Source of the DNA: Candidatus Kuenenia stuttgartensis
Lineage (GTDB): Bacteria; Planctomycetota; Planctomycetia; Isosphaerales; Isosphaeraceae
Direction: 5' to 3'
Length of the DNA stretch: 64,000 nt
NCBI GenBank assembly: GCA_945865635.1
Contig: CAMBEP010000016.1
Location: 23,456 to 87,455 of the forward strand
Made by a program: the position numbers and the translations under genes. The notes below the pieces were generated by a model. That model searched no databases, was not told the origin of the DNA, and saw nothing but the letters and a program-made list of their open reading frames with translations. Shown piece after piece: positions 34,968 through 44,575 of this stretch. Position 1 is the stretch's first letter. The number at the start of each line of letters is the position of its first letter.

Positions 34968-36305
34968 TCAAGACTTGCCGATGGCGAGTTTTTGGGCCAC
35001 TGCGGCTCGAAGTGATTCACGAACCGGCTCAACACTGATCCGGTCATAGACATTGGCAAAAAAGCCTTCCACAACGAGCCGCTTGGCCGTCTCGGCGGGA
35101 ATGCCGCGAGCCTGGAAGTAGAAGACCATTTCCGGGTCGACCTGACCGGCTGTGGCGCCGTGCGTGCATCGGACGTCATTGGCCTCAATCTCAAGGCCTG
35201 GAATGGAGTCGGCACGGGCATGGCTGGAGAGCACCAGACTATCGTTCTTCTGGTAGGCGTCCGTTTTTTGGGCGTCTTTCTCGACTGCAATCATGCCCTT
35301 CCAGACGGTCCGGCTCTTGCCGCTCAGGCCGCCTTTATAGAGTAGATCACTGGTGGTGTTGGGGGCTTGATGATCCTGTCTCGTGAAATAGGCCAAATGC
35401 TGGTTGCCGGTGGTGAACATGACACCATTGACCTGAGCAGAGGCTTTGGGGCCTGTCAAAGCCGTTTCCTGATTGACTTTTGACAGCCTTGAACCAAGGC
35501 CTCCGATGGTCCACTGGATTGATCCACCTGCATCGACGACCGCCCGCTCACGGCTGAAGTGCCAGGTCTTGTCGTCCCAGTTCTGAATCCGTACATATTT
35601 CAAGTGCGCGTTTTTGCCGACCACGATTTCGACAGCACCCAGATGAAGTCCCGGCTTGCTTTCGCCTGTGGTGGCCAGGTCGTGCACCAGAGTGGCTTCG
35701 GAATCGTCTTCGAGAATGATCAGGGTGTGAGAGGTGTCCACCCGATGATTTCCTGTGAGGGCGGAAAGCGCATAAAGTGGAAATTCCAGCTTCACGCCTT
35801 TGGGTACATAAAGCACGATGCCGCCTCGGAAGATTGAGGCATGAAGAGCGGCGAGAGCATCGCCCTCGGGCTTGACGGTCTGGAAAAGGTGCTTCTTGAT
35901 CAGGTCGCCGTGGATGGCAAGGGCCGACTGGAAGTCAGTCAGAGTCACTCTGCCGAGCTTGGAACTGTCGGCAGGCTGTGTGGTCTGACCTGCAATCTGA
36001 ACAATCCCTGTGGCGTAGTGAGCGGCAAGGGCGTCGCGAAGTGGGCCAACGGCGTTCAGATCATCCAGTGTCGGAGCCGGCTGGTTTTGAATCAGGTCGA
36101 ATGCAGAGAGCTTGAAGGCGCGGATGTCTGTCCTGCGCCATTCTTCGTCTTTGGATGTAGGCCAAGGCAAGAATTCAAACTGCTCAAAGGCAGCTTTCCG
36201 GGCATCCCTGAGCCAAATGGGCTCGCTGGAAGCCGTGTTTTGGAATTCACCAAATTGTATTGCCAAAGTTGCTTTGGTTTGAGTGTTCGCCACCACTGTG
36301 CTCAT
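34968..36305 (-). CDS. sufD: Fe-S cluster scaffold subunit SufD
   Basis: The 445-residue protein matches SufD: a helical N-terminal part (EPIWLRDARKAAFEQFEFLPWPTSKDEEWRRTDI) and the SufB/D beta-helix core (GGIVLYVPKGVKLEFPLYAL, HTLIILEDDSEATLVHDL, HLAYFTRQDHQAPNTTSDLLYKGGLSGKSRTVWKGMIAVEKDAQKTDAYQKN, ADSIPGLEIEANDVRCTHGATAGQVD). SufD forms the SufBC2D scaffold and is needed for iron entry. ATG 36305 is preferred to the in-frame upstream start at 36350. It follows sufB after 160 bases containing a hairpin. Confidence 0.95.
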   Translation of the reverse strand: MSTVVANTQTKATLAIQFGEFQNTASSEPIWLRDARKAAFEQFEFLPWPTSKDEEWRRTDIRAFKLSAFDLIQNQPAPTLDDLNAVGPLRDALAAHYATGIVQIAGQTTQPADSSKLGRVTLTDFQSALAIHGDLIKKHLFQTVKPEGDALAALHASIFRGGIVLYVPKGVKLEFPLYALSALTGNHRVDTSHTLIILEDDSEATLVHDLATTGESKPGLHLGAVEIVVGKNAHLKYVRIQNWDDKTWHFSRERAVVDAGGSIQWTIGGLGSRLSKVNQETALTGPKASAQVNGVMFTTGNQHLAYFTRQDHQAPNTTSDLLYKGGLSGKSRTVWKGMIAVEKDAQKTDAYQKNDSLVLSSHARADSIPGLEIEANDVRCTHGATAGQVDPEMVFYFQARGIPAETAKRLVVEGFFANVYDRISVEPVRESLRAAVAQKLAIGKS

Positions 36306-36402
36306 CGTCTTGCGGGCCTTGTCGGTTGCTGTGATCTGTGTCGGTTGCAAAGTGTTTATCGAATTTTAGATTGCCCGCAGGCAGGCCACCGCTGAAGTCA
36401 AA

Positions 36403-36426
36403 CCCCGAACCGGTTCTGGTTCGGGG
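36403..36426. repeat. Perfect hairpin between sufB and sufD
   Basis: CCCCGAACC (36403-36411) pairs with GGTTCGGGG (36418-36426) across a 6-base loop. On the minus strand only three T follow, so RNA processing or stabilisation of the sufB transcript end is as likely as termination. Confidence 0.6.
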
Positions 36427-36465
36427 GCTTTGCAGGCCGCCGGAGGGTCGGACGATCGGGGGCGG

Positions 36466-37881
36466 TCAGCCCACGGAACCTTCCATTTGGAGCTCGATCA
36501 GTTTGTTCATTTCCACGGCATATTCCATAGGCAGCTCTTTGACGAGCGGCTCGATGAAGCCGTTGACGATAAGAGTGGAGGCTTCGGTCTCGCTCAGGCC
36601 ACGGCTTCGAAGATAGAAGAGCTGCTCTTCGCCGATCTTGGAAACGGATGCCTCGTGACCAATCTTGACATCATCTTCATCAACTTCGATGTAAGGATAG
36701 GTGTCAGAACGACTTTGAGGGTCGAGAATCAAGGCGTCGCAAACCACGTTTGACTTCGAGCCATAGGCTCCGTCAGCCACTTTCAGAAGGCCACGATAGC
36801 TGGATCGCCCGCCATTTTTGGAGATCGACTTGGAAATGATCCGGCTTGTGGTGTAAGGGGCGGCATGAACCACCTTGCCACCGGCGTCCTGATGCTGACC
36901 CTTTCCAGCAAAGGCAATGGAGAGTATCTCGGCCCTGGCACCCTTGCCCACCATGTAAACAGAAGGATATTTCATGGTAAGTCGCGACCCGAGGTTGCCA
37001 TCAACCCATTCCATCAAGGCATCTTCGTGGGCCACGGCCCGCTTGGTCACCAGATTGTAGATATTATTCGCCCAGTTCTGGATCGTCGTGTAGCGGCACC
37101 GGCCACCTTTCTTCACGATAATCTCGACCACTGCCGAATGCAGGCTTTCCGACGTGTACACAGGGGCTGTGCAGCCTTCCACATAGTGTACCTGAGCGCC
37201 TTCTTCAACAATGATCAGGGTTCGTTCAAACTGGCCCATGTTCTCGGCATTGATCCGAAAATAGGCTTGCAGCGGGATGTCGACCTTGACGCCGGCTGGG
37301 ATATAAACGAACGATCCACCTGACCATACGGCCGAATTCAAGGCCGCAAATTTATTATCGTTGACCGGTATGATTGTGGCAAAGTATTCCCTCACCAGGT
37401 CTGTGTGTTCACGTAGGGCCGTATCCATATCTGTGAAGATCACGCCCTTGGCAGAGAGATCCTCGCGAAGACTGTGATAGACCACTTCTGACTCATATTG
37501 GGCTCCAACGCCGGCCAGGAACTTGCGTTCGGCTTCGGGGATGCCAAGCTTGTCAAACGTTCGCTTGATTTCGGCAGGAACATCGTCCCAAGACTTGCCC
37601 TGGCGATCTGTGGCGCGGACAAAATAGTGGATGTCCTGAAAGTCGAGGTCGTTAAGATTCCCACCCCACTGTGGAAGTGCCTTTTGAAAGAACACATCCA
37701 GAGCTTTGAGACGAAATTCGCGCATCCAGTTGGGTTCGCTTTTCATCTCCGAGATTTCTTCGACTGTCCGGCGATTCAAGCCCTTGCCGGACTTGTAGTT
37801 GTAGTGGGCTTCAGACTCGTGGAAGCCGTACTTGTAATCGTCTTTGATCCCGGCAACTTGTGCGTTCAGGTCAGTTGACAT
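36466..37881 (-). CDS. sufB: Fe-S cluster scaffold protein SufB
   Basis: The 471-residue protein is SufB over its full length: [124 protein letters not shown], the Cys in VEGCTAP, and [47 protein letters not shown]. SufB is the site of cluster assembly in SufBC2D. It is the second structural gene after sufC, separated by 117 bases. Confidence 0.97.
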   Translation of the reverse strand: MSTDLNAQVAGIKDDYKYGFHESEAHYNYKSGKGLNRRTVEEISEMKSEPNWMREFRLKALDVFFQKALPQWGGNLNDLDFQDIHYFVRATDRQGKSWDDVPAEIKRTFDKLGIPEAERKFLAGVGAQYESEVVYHSLREDLSAKGVIFTDMDTALREHTDLVREYFATIIPVNDNKFAALNSAVWSGGSFVYIPAGVKVDIPLQAYFRINAENMGQFERTLIIVEEGAQVHYVEGCTAPVYTSESLHSAVVEIIVKKGGRCRYTTIQNWANNIYNLVTKRAVAHEDALMEWVDGNLGSRLTMKYPSVYMVGKGARAEILSIAFAGKGQHQDAGGKVVHAAPYTTSRIISKSISKNGGRSSYRGLLKVADGAYGSKSNVVCDALILDPQSRSDTYPYIEVDEDDVKIGHEASVSKIGEEQLFYLRSRGLSETEASTLIVNGFIEPLVKELPMEYAVEMNKLIELQMEGSVG

Positions 37882-37946
37882 GATGGTATCCCTTTACAGA
37901 CGTGCTTGAATTCAGATCACTGGCGGAATGTATTGTGAGTATGGTG

Positions 37947-37970
37947 GCCACTCAACGACAGTCGAGTGGC
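37947..37970. repeat. Hairpin between sufC and sufB
   Basis: GCCACTC (37947-37953) pairs with GAGTGGC (37964-37970) over a 10-base loop that itself contains CGAC/GTCG. There is no T-run, so it may mark RNA processing rather than termination. Confidence 0.45.
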
Positions 37971-37998
37971 AATCGAAAGTCAAATTTCAGACCCAGTC

Positions 37999-38820
37999 TC
38001 AGGACGTTAAGACCGTAGACTCGAGTTCGTCTTCAATCTGGGCTTCATTCGGATATTTGGCGCGAATCCAGTCATAGCCTTCGAGTTCCAGCGTGGTGAC
38101 CAGTTCAGGGCCACCGTTCTCAACGATCTTGCCCCCGTACAGGATGTGTACAAATTGGGGCTGGATGTAGTTCAGGATCCGTTGATAGTGCGTGATCACC
38201 AGTACACCAGTGCCTTGTGCCTTGGCGACCCGGTTGACGCCTTCAGAGACAACGCGGACGGCGTCGATGTCCAGGCCCGAATCGGTTTCGTCGAGGATTG
38301 CAAAAGCAGGCTGAAGCATGGCCAGTTGAAGCACTTCAGCGCGTTTTTTCTCACCACCTGAGAAACCTTCGTTGAGATATCGACGGGCGAACTCACCGTC
38401 CATGCCGAGTTCGTCCATTTTTTGCTTGAGTTCCTTGCGGAAGTCACGCATGGAGATGAGATCTTCGCCCTCTTTGCGGTCCGGCATCCGGACATTCGTC
38501 ACGGCGTGTCGGAGAAAGTTGGCCATGGTCACGCCCGGGATCGATGTTGGATACTGGAAGGCCAGAAACAGGCCTGCCTTGGCTCGATCGTCAGGCTCCA
38601 TGTCGAGCAGATTGACGTCGTCGATAAAGGCGGAACCATCGGTGATTTCGTAATTGGGGTGGCCCATCAACGCATAGGAAAGCGTGCTTTTGCCAGAGCC
38701 ATTCGGGCCCATCAGGGCGTGGGTCTCGCCTTGGTTGATTGTCAGGTTGACACCACGAAGAATTGATTTGCCCTCGACGGACACATGCAGGTTCTCAATG
38801 CGAAGCGATTTGCGGCTCAC
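37999..38820 (-). CDS. sufC: SUF ATPase SufC
   Basis: The 273-residue ABC-type ATPase has Walker A GPNGSGKST, the Q-loop LAFQYPTSIPGVTMANFLR characteristic of SufC, signature FSGGEKKR, Walker B FAILDETDSGLDID and the His switch VITHYQRIL. It drives conformational change in SufBC2D. A GTG start at 38820 (protein VSRKSLRIENLHV) is preferred: it has GGAG about 10 bases upstream and gives normal SufC length. A frame-extended start at 38922 would add 34 unrelated residues. Confidence 0.94.
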   Translation of the reverse strand: MSRKSLRIENLHVSVEGKSILRGVNLTINQGETHALMGPNGSGKSTLSYALMGHPNYEITDGSAFIDDVNLLDMEPDDRAKAGLFLAFQYPTSIPGVTMANFLRHAVTNVRMPDRKEGEDLISMRDFRKELKQKMDELGMDGEFARRYLNEGFSGGEKKRAEVLQLAMLQPAFAILDETDSGLDIDAVRVVSEGVNRVAKAQGTGVLVITHYQRILNYIQPQFVHILYGGKIVENGGPELVTTLELEGYDWIRAKYPNEAQIEDELESTVLTS

Positions 38821-38907
38821 TCTCACGAACTCCACTGGATAGAGACAGGGCCAAAAAGGAATGGCCCAAAATGGGGACGATGATTGACGGTCACAAGTGT
38901 TTGATTC

Positions 38908-38929
38908 ATCATGGTTTTGCAATCATGAT
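38908..38929. promoter_or_regulatory. Short inverted repeat before sufC
   Basis: ATCATG (38908-38913) and CATGAT (38924-38929) lie in the sufR-sufC gap, 88 bases before the sufC start. Short arms make this weak evidence for an operator. Confidence 0.25.
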
Positions 38930-38955
38930 ATTATCTGGCTCTGCTGGTTCAGGCG

Positions 38956-39618
38956 TCATGCCAGCACGGTGGTCGGCTCGTTGGAACTTTGGTCAGGCTC
39001 GAAGTCGCAAGATCGATCGCCGTCCAGTCGGCAGTGGCTGAGCGTTAACCCATGCCCTACCACTTTTTCGAACATCCGACGCTCCAAGGCACAAATGTCG
39101 CGATCGACTTCCGCAAGCTCGAAATAAGGGCATGAAAGCTGTCTCAGGATCGTCTGGCCCATCTCTCCGGATGAGACTTCTGTCTCAACCCCACGCTGGT
39201 GGAGCAGACCGCCAAGCTGGACAAGCCTGGATGACCATTCCTCGCCACGCATCTGGCCACTGAAGGACTCGGCAAGCCTGTCCGTGATTCGGGTGAAAAG
39301 CTCTCTTCGAATCTTTGGGTCGTCGACCGAGTGCATCACTTCATCCCACAAAACCATGGCCAGATCCGTGTAGTTCTGACCCAGCTTTCGCTGCGCCAAA
39401 GGGCTCGCCCGGTAAAGAAACTTCGGGCGGCCACGACCAACCGACTCCTGGACCCGCTCAATCAGACCACTCTCTACAAGCCGCGTCAGTCGAACGCGAA
39501 TCGCAGTGGGAGTCACAGACATGCGCTCGGCAAGATCCTCTACAGAGATGGGGCCAACCCGGCGCACCAAATCCATCAATGGACGATCAGAAGTCTGTGA
39601 CACACCTTCAGACAACAT
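38956..39618 (-). CDS. sufR: SufR-like Fe-S-sensing transcriptional regulator
   Basis: The 220-residue regulator has an N-terminal winged helix (LMDLVRRVGPISVEDLAERMSVTPTAIRVRLTRLVESGLIERVQESVGRGRPKFLYRAS) and a C-terminal domain with four Cys: Cys163, Cys176, Cys196 and Cys204 (C-x12-C-x19-C-x7-C), within CPYFELAEVDRDICALERR. SufR proteins bind a [4Fe-4S] cluster there and repress suf genes when clusters are sufficient. It is first in the operon, 135 bases upstream of sufC, which fits autoregulation. Confidence 0.92.
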   Translation of the reverse strand: MLSEGVSQTSDRPLMDLVRRVGPISVEDLAERMSVTPTAIRVRLTRLVESGLIERVQESVGRGRPKFLYRASPLAQRKLGQNYTDLAMVLWDEVMHSVDDPKIRRELFTRITDRLAESFSGQMRGEEWSSRLVQLGGLLHQRGVETEVSSGEMGQTILRQLSCPYFELAEVDRDICALERRMFEKVVGHGLTLSHCRLDGDRSCDFEPDQSSNEPTTVLA

Positions 39619-39664
39619 GGCTTACACCCGCAGATTTATGATGCAACGATCTCTTCACATCATT

Positions 39665-39703
39665 AGAATAATGCGGTATGACTCTTTCGTCCAGCATTAT
39701 TCT
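39665..39703. promoter_or_regulatory. Perfect 10-bp inverted repeat upstream of sufR
   Basis: AGAATAATGC (39665-39674) and GCATTATTCT (39694-39703) are exact complements with a 19-base spacer, 47 bases upstream of the sufR start. Long spacing and high AT content suit a dimeric or cooperative repressor site. SufR is the obvious candidate binder, but the cyanobacterial CAAC-N6-GTTG site is not present. Confidence 0.6.
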
Positions 39704-39788
39704 CAATTTACACAAAATTTTATTCCTAAAATAGGTTGTGACTCTCAATGGATCCTAGCCGCACACCTTTAAAAACGACTCTAACACT

Positions 39789-41345
39789 TTATGATAAAAT
39801 GTGTTGCACGACCTGGCCATGAACATCGGTCAGGCGGCGGTCGAGGCCACCATGGCGGAAGGTGAGTCGTTCGTGATCGATGCCCATCAGGTGGAGAATG
39901 GTGGAATGGAGGTCATAGCAGTAAGTTCGGCCATCGATGGCCTGATATCCCCAATCATCACTCTGGCCGTAAGAGACACCTGATTTGATGCCAGCGCCCG
40001 CCAGCCAGGTCACAAATGTGCCGCCGTTGTGATCGCGCCCTGTATTGCCCTGTGAGAATGGAGTTCGGCCGAATTCTGTGGTCCAGACGACGAGGGTGTC
40101 GTCCATGAGTCCGCGTGATTTCAGGTCGCTGAGAAGGGTTGCGATGGGCTGATCAACACTGGCGGTCATGGGCGGAAGTTCGTTTGGAATGCTACCATGA
40201 TTGTCCCAGTTGCCTGTTGCCCCTTGTGGCCCGCTCCAGACCTGGACAAATCGCGTGCCGCGCTCAACTAGCCGCCGGGCCAGCAGGCAGCGGCGGCCAA
40301 AATCTTCGGTCACCGGATTGCTTAATCCGTAGGCTTTTCGGGTCCATTCCGATTCAAGATTCACGTCGAAGGCTTCTGGTGCTGAAGTCTGCATCTTGGC
40401 CGCAAGCTCGTAGCCTGCAATTCGGGCGTTGAGTCTTGAATCGCCCGGGTTCTGCAAGACGCTCGACGTGTTCATTTGGCTGAGCAGGGCCAAGCCGTCT
40501 TGGTCTGCCGCACGAGTAGCATATTTGAATTTCGAATTTGCGAAGAGGTCCGGAACAGGGTCAGCCGCAGAGGCCCTAATGATTGTTCCCTGATGGACGG
40601 CTGGGAGATAGCCCGAACTGAAATTGCCGTTCTGGTTGTAGGGAAGCCCTTTGCCGTCAGGCAGAACAACGAATGTGGGAAGATTGTCTGTCAGTCGTCC
40701 GAGCCCATAGGAGAGCCAGGCCCCGAGGCACGGAAAACCCGGCAGCAGCATGCCGCTGTTCATCATATAGGTGCCGGGGCCATGCACGTTCGTCTTGCTG
40801 CTCATGGCCATGAGAAAGGCGAGCTCATCCACATGCTTGGCTTGTTCCGGGAAGAGTTCGCTGACCCAGCGGCCGCTTTGGCCGTGCTGCTTGAATTTGA
40901 AAGGGCTTTTCATCATGGTGCCCGGCATGGCCGTAAAGCCTTCAGGCTTCTCTTTTGGTCCAAGTTTCTGGCCATGCACTTTGTCCAGAACAGGTTTGTA
41001 GTCATAGGTGTCCATCTGGCTGACTCCGCCAGTCATGAACAACTGAATCACGCGCCTGACCTTTGCCTTGTGATGTAAACCCCCATTGAATTCCGGGTTT
41101 GGTGAAGAGACTCCACCCGCAACCATCTCGCTTGCCAGAAGGTCGATCAGAGCCAGCCCGCCAAGCCCGCCGCCCACATTGCAGAGAAAATCGCGACGTG
41201 AGCCGCCTTGGCTTGCAGGCATGGAAGATGTGGTCTGATGGCCTTGCATCTGTGATAAAAAATCTGACGTTTGATCGGCCAGCAACTGAGCCGACGATGA
41301 GAGACTTAAGTTTGGCGGCCGATTGGCTGAAGGCGGATTCAACAT
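39789..41345 (-). CDS. DUF1501 protein with Tat signal
   Basis: The 518-residue protein carries an RR signal (GGSRRDFLCNVGGGLGGLALIDLL) 50 or so residues from the start, after a Ser/Gln-rich leader. DUF1501 motifs follow: VIQLFMTGGVSQMDTYDYKP, FLMAMSSKTNVHGPGTYMMNSG, LLARRLVERGTRFVQVWSGP, WTTEFGRTPFSQGNTGRDHNGGTFVTWLAGAGIK, HLMGIDHERLTFRHGGLDRRLTDVHG. ATG 41345 with AGGA nine bases upstream is chosen; an ATG at 41381 overlaps the previous gene. It pairs with the DUF1549/DUF1553 gene 13 bases upstream. Confidence 0.92.
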   Translation of the reverse strand: MLNPPSANRPPNLSLSSSAQLLADQTSDFLSQMQGHQTTSSMPASQGGSRRDFLCNVGGGLGGLALIDLLASEMVAGGVSSPNPEFNGGLHHKAKVRRVIQLFMTGGVSQMDTYDYKPVLDKVHGQKLGPKEKPEGFTAMPGTMMKSPFKFKQHGQSGRWVSELFPEQAKHVDELAFLMAMSSKTNVHGPGTYMMNSGMLLPGFPCLGAWLSYGLGRLTDNLPTFVVLPDGKGLPYNQNGNFSSGYLPAVHQGTIIRASAADPVPDLFANSKFKYATRAADQDGLALLSQMNTSSVLQNPGDSRLNARIAGYELAAKMQTSAPEAFDVNLESEWTRKAYGLSNPVTEDFGRRCLLARRLVERGTRFVQVWSGPQGATGNWDNHGSIPNELPPMTASVDQPIATLLSDLKSRGLMDDTLVVWTTEFGRTPFSQGNTGRDHNGGTFVTWLAGAGIKSGVSYGQSDDWGYQAIDGRTYCYDLHSTILHLMGIDHERLTFRHGGLDRRLTDVHGQVVQHILS

Positions 41346-41358
41346 GTCTTGATCCTGA

Positions 41359-44352
41359 TCATGGAATAAACAGAAATTCATTGCTGTTAAAAAGGATTCG
41401 GCACAATGCCGCCAGCCCGTGCTGATTGGAATAGGCTGTGAATGCGTCCAACTCTGCCGGTTCGGGCTTTCTGAGAAACGCCAACTCCACAGCGGCCTGG
41501 ATCCGTTCTGTCGAGTTTGTCGCCATATTTTCGAGACGCTTGGCGAAGAATTCGCTCTGGCTTAGAATGAAGTCGTTGTTAAAGAGTGTGAGCGACTGCA
41601 ATGGCGATGCGGAGAAAGACCGAGTCGGTTGCAGCAGTGCGGCATCGGGAAAGTCCAAGGCCTCCATGAATGGGTCGGGAATGCCTCGCCAGACCACTCG
41701 ATAAATGCTTCGCCGGCCGGCCAGTGGGCTATTCCAGTCAAAATCCGAATAATCCACCTTGGGGGTGAGTTGTGGCCCTGGGCTTGTTTTGAAATAGGCC
41801 ACACCGGGCCCGCCTGCTGTCAGGTCGAGCCGCCCTGAGACGGCAAGCACCGCATCGCGGTAAGATTCCGCATCCATTCGCGATCGATTCATTCGCCAGA
41901 GGAGCCGATTTTCAGGATCTTTCGCCACACCATCCGATTGGTCGGAACTTGACTGTCGATAGGTTTTACTTAGAACCATCAGGCGATGAAGGTGCTTGAG
42001 CGAGCCCTTGTTTGCTCTCAGTTCGCTGGCCAGCCAATCGATCAGTTCTGGGTGCGAAGGCAACCCGCCCATACGCCCAAAATCGCTTGGTGTATCACAA
42101 ATCCCCTTGCCAAAATGATAATGCCAGAGTCTGTTGGCAATACTTCGCCAAGTCAACGGGTTTTCCGGATCCGCCAGCCAGTCGGCCAAGGCCGCACGTC
42201 GCCCGGATTCAACTTCAGGGTTCCTTAATCTGAATCTTCCGTGAAGTTGCGAGACGACTGCCAAAGCGCCTGCGTCTGCGATTTTTCCCGGTTTATCGAT
42301 ATCGCCTCTGGCAAGCACGTGAACCTGCTTGGGAGCCGATCCGGGAATCACTCCGTAAACCATGGCTTGAGCTGGTAATTTTGCAAGTTCGGCCATCGCA
42401 TGCCGACGCAACACAAACGCTGCGATGGCAAGCCTTTGTTCTGGCGATCGCTGGCTGTCGGCCAACTTCAGGCCCTTGGTGACTACTGGCGAAATGGCTT
42501 CGGCATTTGCGGATTCGGAATCTGTCACAGCCAATCGAAACCTGCCAACCAAATGACCATCGCCATGCCATTGCTTCAAGACAACCAATAGCCTCGATCC
42601 CGGTTCCGGCTTGATCGGCTCGCTCAATTGGAATACGGCCAGATGCGTTTGGTTGATCTTTGGGAATATTCCCCAAGCCGTTCGGTCATTCCCATCCACA
42701 GCTTGGTCGATCGCCCAACCATCCTGATTAAAATCCGCTGTCGCCTTTTTGAATTTCAGCTTTTGCCCGGAGCCTGTTCCAGGCTTGAAATAATACGCCT
42801 CAAATTCTGAAAGATGCAAATTCCCATTATCTTGCCTGCCAGGACCATTTTTTGGTAGCTTTTCATCGCGCAGGACTTCCAATCGTAATGCTGTGACCGT
42901 TTTTAAGGTGGGATCAGCGGACACAGAGTAAGTATCCCGGTCCGGGCGTTTACCTGATGCCAAAATCGATCCGTCAGTCTCGCGGGTCAGGGTCGCACCA
43001 TCCGACGAGTAAAATGTCTGTAAAGCCACTGTCTGCCAGTCGGCAAGTCTGTTTCCAGAGGCTTTTTCCCACCCGGACACAATCGTCCTGTTCTCAGGAA
43101 GCAGCAGTACGCTTGAATCCAGCTTGTTGGCTGATTCGATCAAAGCCTGTAAGCGTCTGCGATGGCTTGCAGTGGCTTGCGATTCGTCATAGCTCAGGTC
43201 GCCTTTGCTGATGCCTGCAAAAACAGCTTGAAGCGAGTAATAGTCTTCCTGGGAAATGGGGTCGAATTTATGGGCATGGCAGCGGGCGCAATTTGCCGTG
43301 GTGCTGGCGAAGGCAGACATGGTTTGAGTCACCATATCGTCGCGATCGAGATAGTCAAATGTGCGCTGGGCGGTGCTCGCCGTGCTCAGGTCATACGGAC
43401 CCGCCCCCAGAAAGCCCAAAGCGGCCTTGATCTCAGGCTTATCAGGATCAAATGCGTCTGCTGCAAGCTGCTCGCGAATAAACTGTGGCCAGGGGGTGTC
43501 CTGATTCAGGGCCGAGATGACATAATCCCGGTATCGCCAGGCATTGGGGCGAAAAACGTCATGTTCAAAGCCGTGGGTGTCGGCAAAGTGGATGGTGTCC
43601 AGCCAGTGTCTCGCCCAGCGTTCGCCATACCTTGGGCTTGCAAGAAATTGATCCACCAATTTCTCGTAAGCATTTGTGCTGCGATCAGATACAAACTCTT
43701 TCACGGCTTTGATTGATGGCGGCAAGCCATGCAAGTCAAATGCAAGCCGGCGGATCAATGTGCGCCGGTCCGCTTCGGGCGAAGGCTTCAAGCCGTTTTT
43801 CAGCAATTTCTGATAGATCAAAGAATCGATTGGCGATTGACCTGAGTTTGACAGCTTTTCTGATTCCAACCCATGGGCGGAGTTGGTAGGCAGCGGCCGA
43901 AGCGACCACCAGTCGCTGGACTTATTTGGATTTGTCGTTGATCGAGGATCAGGTGCGCCGCGTTTGACCCATTCCTCAAGCAATCCAATCTCTTCGGCCG
44001 GGAGACGCTTTTCCGGTGGCATCCGGTGCGATTTGTCGCCCCAGCGGATCATTTCAATCAAGAGACTTTGTTCGGGATCGCCCGGAGAAATGGCTGGCCC
44101 TGAATCGCCACCTTGCTCCCAGCCGGCTTTGGAGTCGAGCGTCAGTCCACCCTTCATTTTTTTGTCGTGTGAATGGCATTCATAACACCTGTGTTTTAAA
44201 AGTGGCTCAATCTTGGCTTTAAAAAAATCGTCAGCAGAAGCCATAGAGCCGAGGCAAAGCAGCAATGCGATCCCGATTCGTTTTGAATACCACTGTAATC
44301 GCATACGAGGCAGCCCACTTTCAAGACGAACCCGATTCAACTGGCCAGTCAT
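41359..44352 (-). CDS. PSCyt1-DUF1549-DUF1553 protein with discoidin-like insert
   Basis: The 997-residue exported protein has a signal peptide (RIGIALLLCLGSMASA), cytochrome motif CYECH, DUF1549 (RRLAFDLHGLPPSIKAV, RYGERWARHWLDTIHFADTHGFEHD, WRYRDYVISALNQ, CARCHAHKFDPISQEDYY), a middle insert of about 250 residues resembling a discoidin or carbohydrate-binding module (LRLEVLRDEKLPKNGPGRQDNGNLHLSEFEAYY, TAWGIFPKINQTHLAVFQL), and DUF1553 (LADWLADPENPLTWRSIANRLWHYHFGKG, LPSHPELIDWLA, RSIYRVVWR). The start may be ATG 44352 or 44304. It heads a two-gene unit with the DUF1501 gene. The enzymatic role is unknown. Confidence 0.92.
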   Translation of the reverse strand: MTGQLNRVRLESGLPRMRLQWYSKRIGIALLLCLGSMASADDFFKAKIEPLLKHRCYECHSHDKKMKGGLTLDSKAGWEQGGDSGPAISPGDPEQSLLIEMIRWGDKSHRMPPEKRLPAEEIGLLEEWVKRGAPDPRSTTNPNKSSDWWSLRPLPTNSAHGLESEKLSNSGQSPIDSLIYQKLLKNGLKPSPEADRRTLIRRLAFDLHGLPPSIKAVKEFVSDRSTNAYEKLVDQFLASPRYGERWARHWLDTIHFADTHGFEHDVFRPNAWRYRDYVISALNQDTPWPQFIREQLAADAFDPDKPEIKAALGFLGAGPYDLSTASTAQRTFDYLDRDDMVTQTMSAFASTTANCARCHAHKFDPISQEDYYSLQAVFAGISKGDLSYDESQATASHRRRLQALIESANKLDSSVLLLPENRTIVSGWEKASGNRLADWQTVALQTFYSSDGATLTRETDGSILASGKRPDRDTYSVSADPTLKTVTALRLEVLRDEKLPKNGPGRQDNGNLHLSEFEAYYFKPGTGSGQKLKFKKATADFNQDGWAIDQAVDGNDRTAWGIFPKINQTHLAVFQLSEPIKPEPGSRLLVVLKQWHGDGHLVGRFRLAVTDSESANAEAISPVVTKGLKLADSQRSPEQRLAIAAFVLRRHAMAELAKLPAQAMVYGVIPGSAPKQVHVLARGDIDKPGKIADAGALAVVSQLHGRFRLRNPEVESGRRAALADWLADPENPLTWRSIANRLWHYHFGKGICDTPSDFGRMGGLPSHPELIDWLASELRANKGSLKHLHRLMVLSKTYRQSSSDQSDGVAKDPENRLLWRMNRSRMDAESYRDAVLAVSGRLDLTAGGPGVAYFKTSPGPQLTPKVDYSDFDWNSPLAGRRSIYRVVWRGIPDPFMEALDFPDAALLQPTRSFSASPLQSLTLFNNDFILSQSEFFAKRLENMATNSTERIQAAVELAFLRKPEPAELDAFTAYSNQHGLAALCRILFNSNEFLFIP

Positions 44353-44575
44353 CTATTATTCCATGCGTTTTGCGACCACTGAGTATATGCGAGAAAACGA
44401 GTAATGGCCACAGTGCGATTCAGGAGTAAGCAGAGATTGGCCGGGGCCAGGGCGAATCCTTTTTGAGAAAACCACTTCCTAGGATTTTACACACAATTGA
44501 TCCTGATTTTGTTGAATCGACAATCAGGGGGCGAGAGCAGATTGAGAATCGAATGAGTTGTTGAGATTTCAAACG

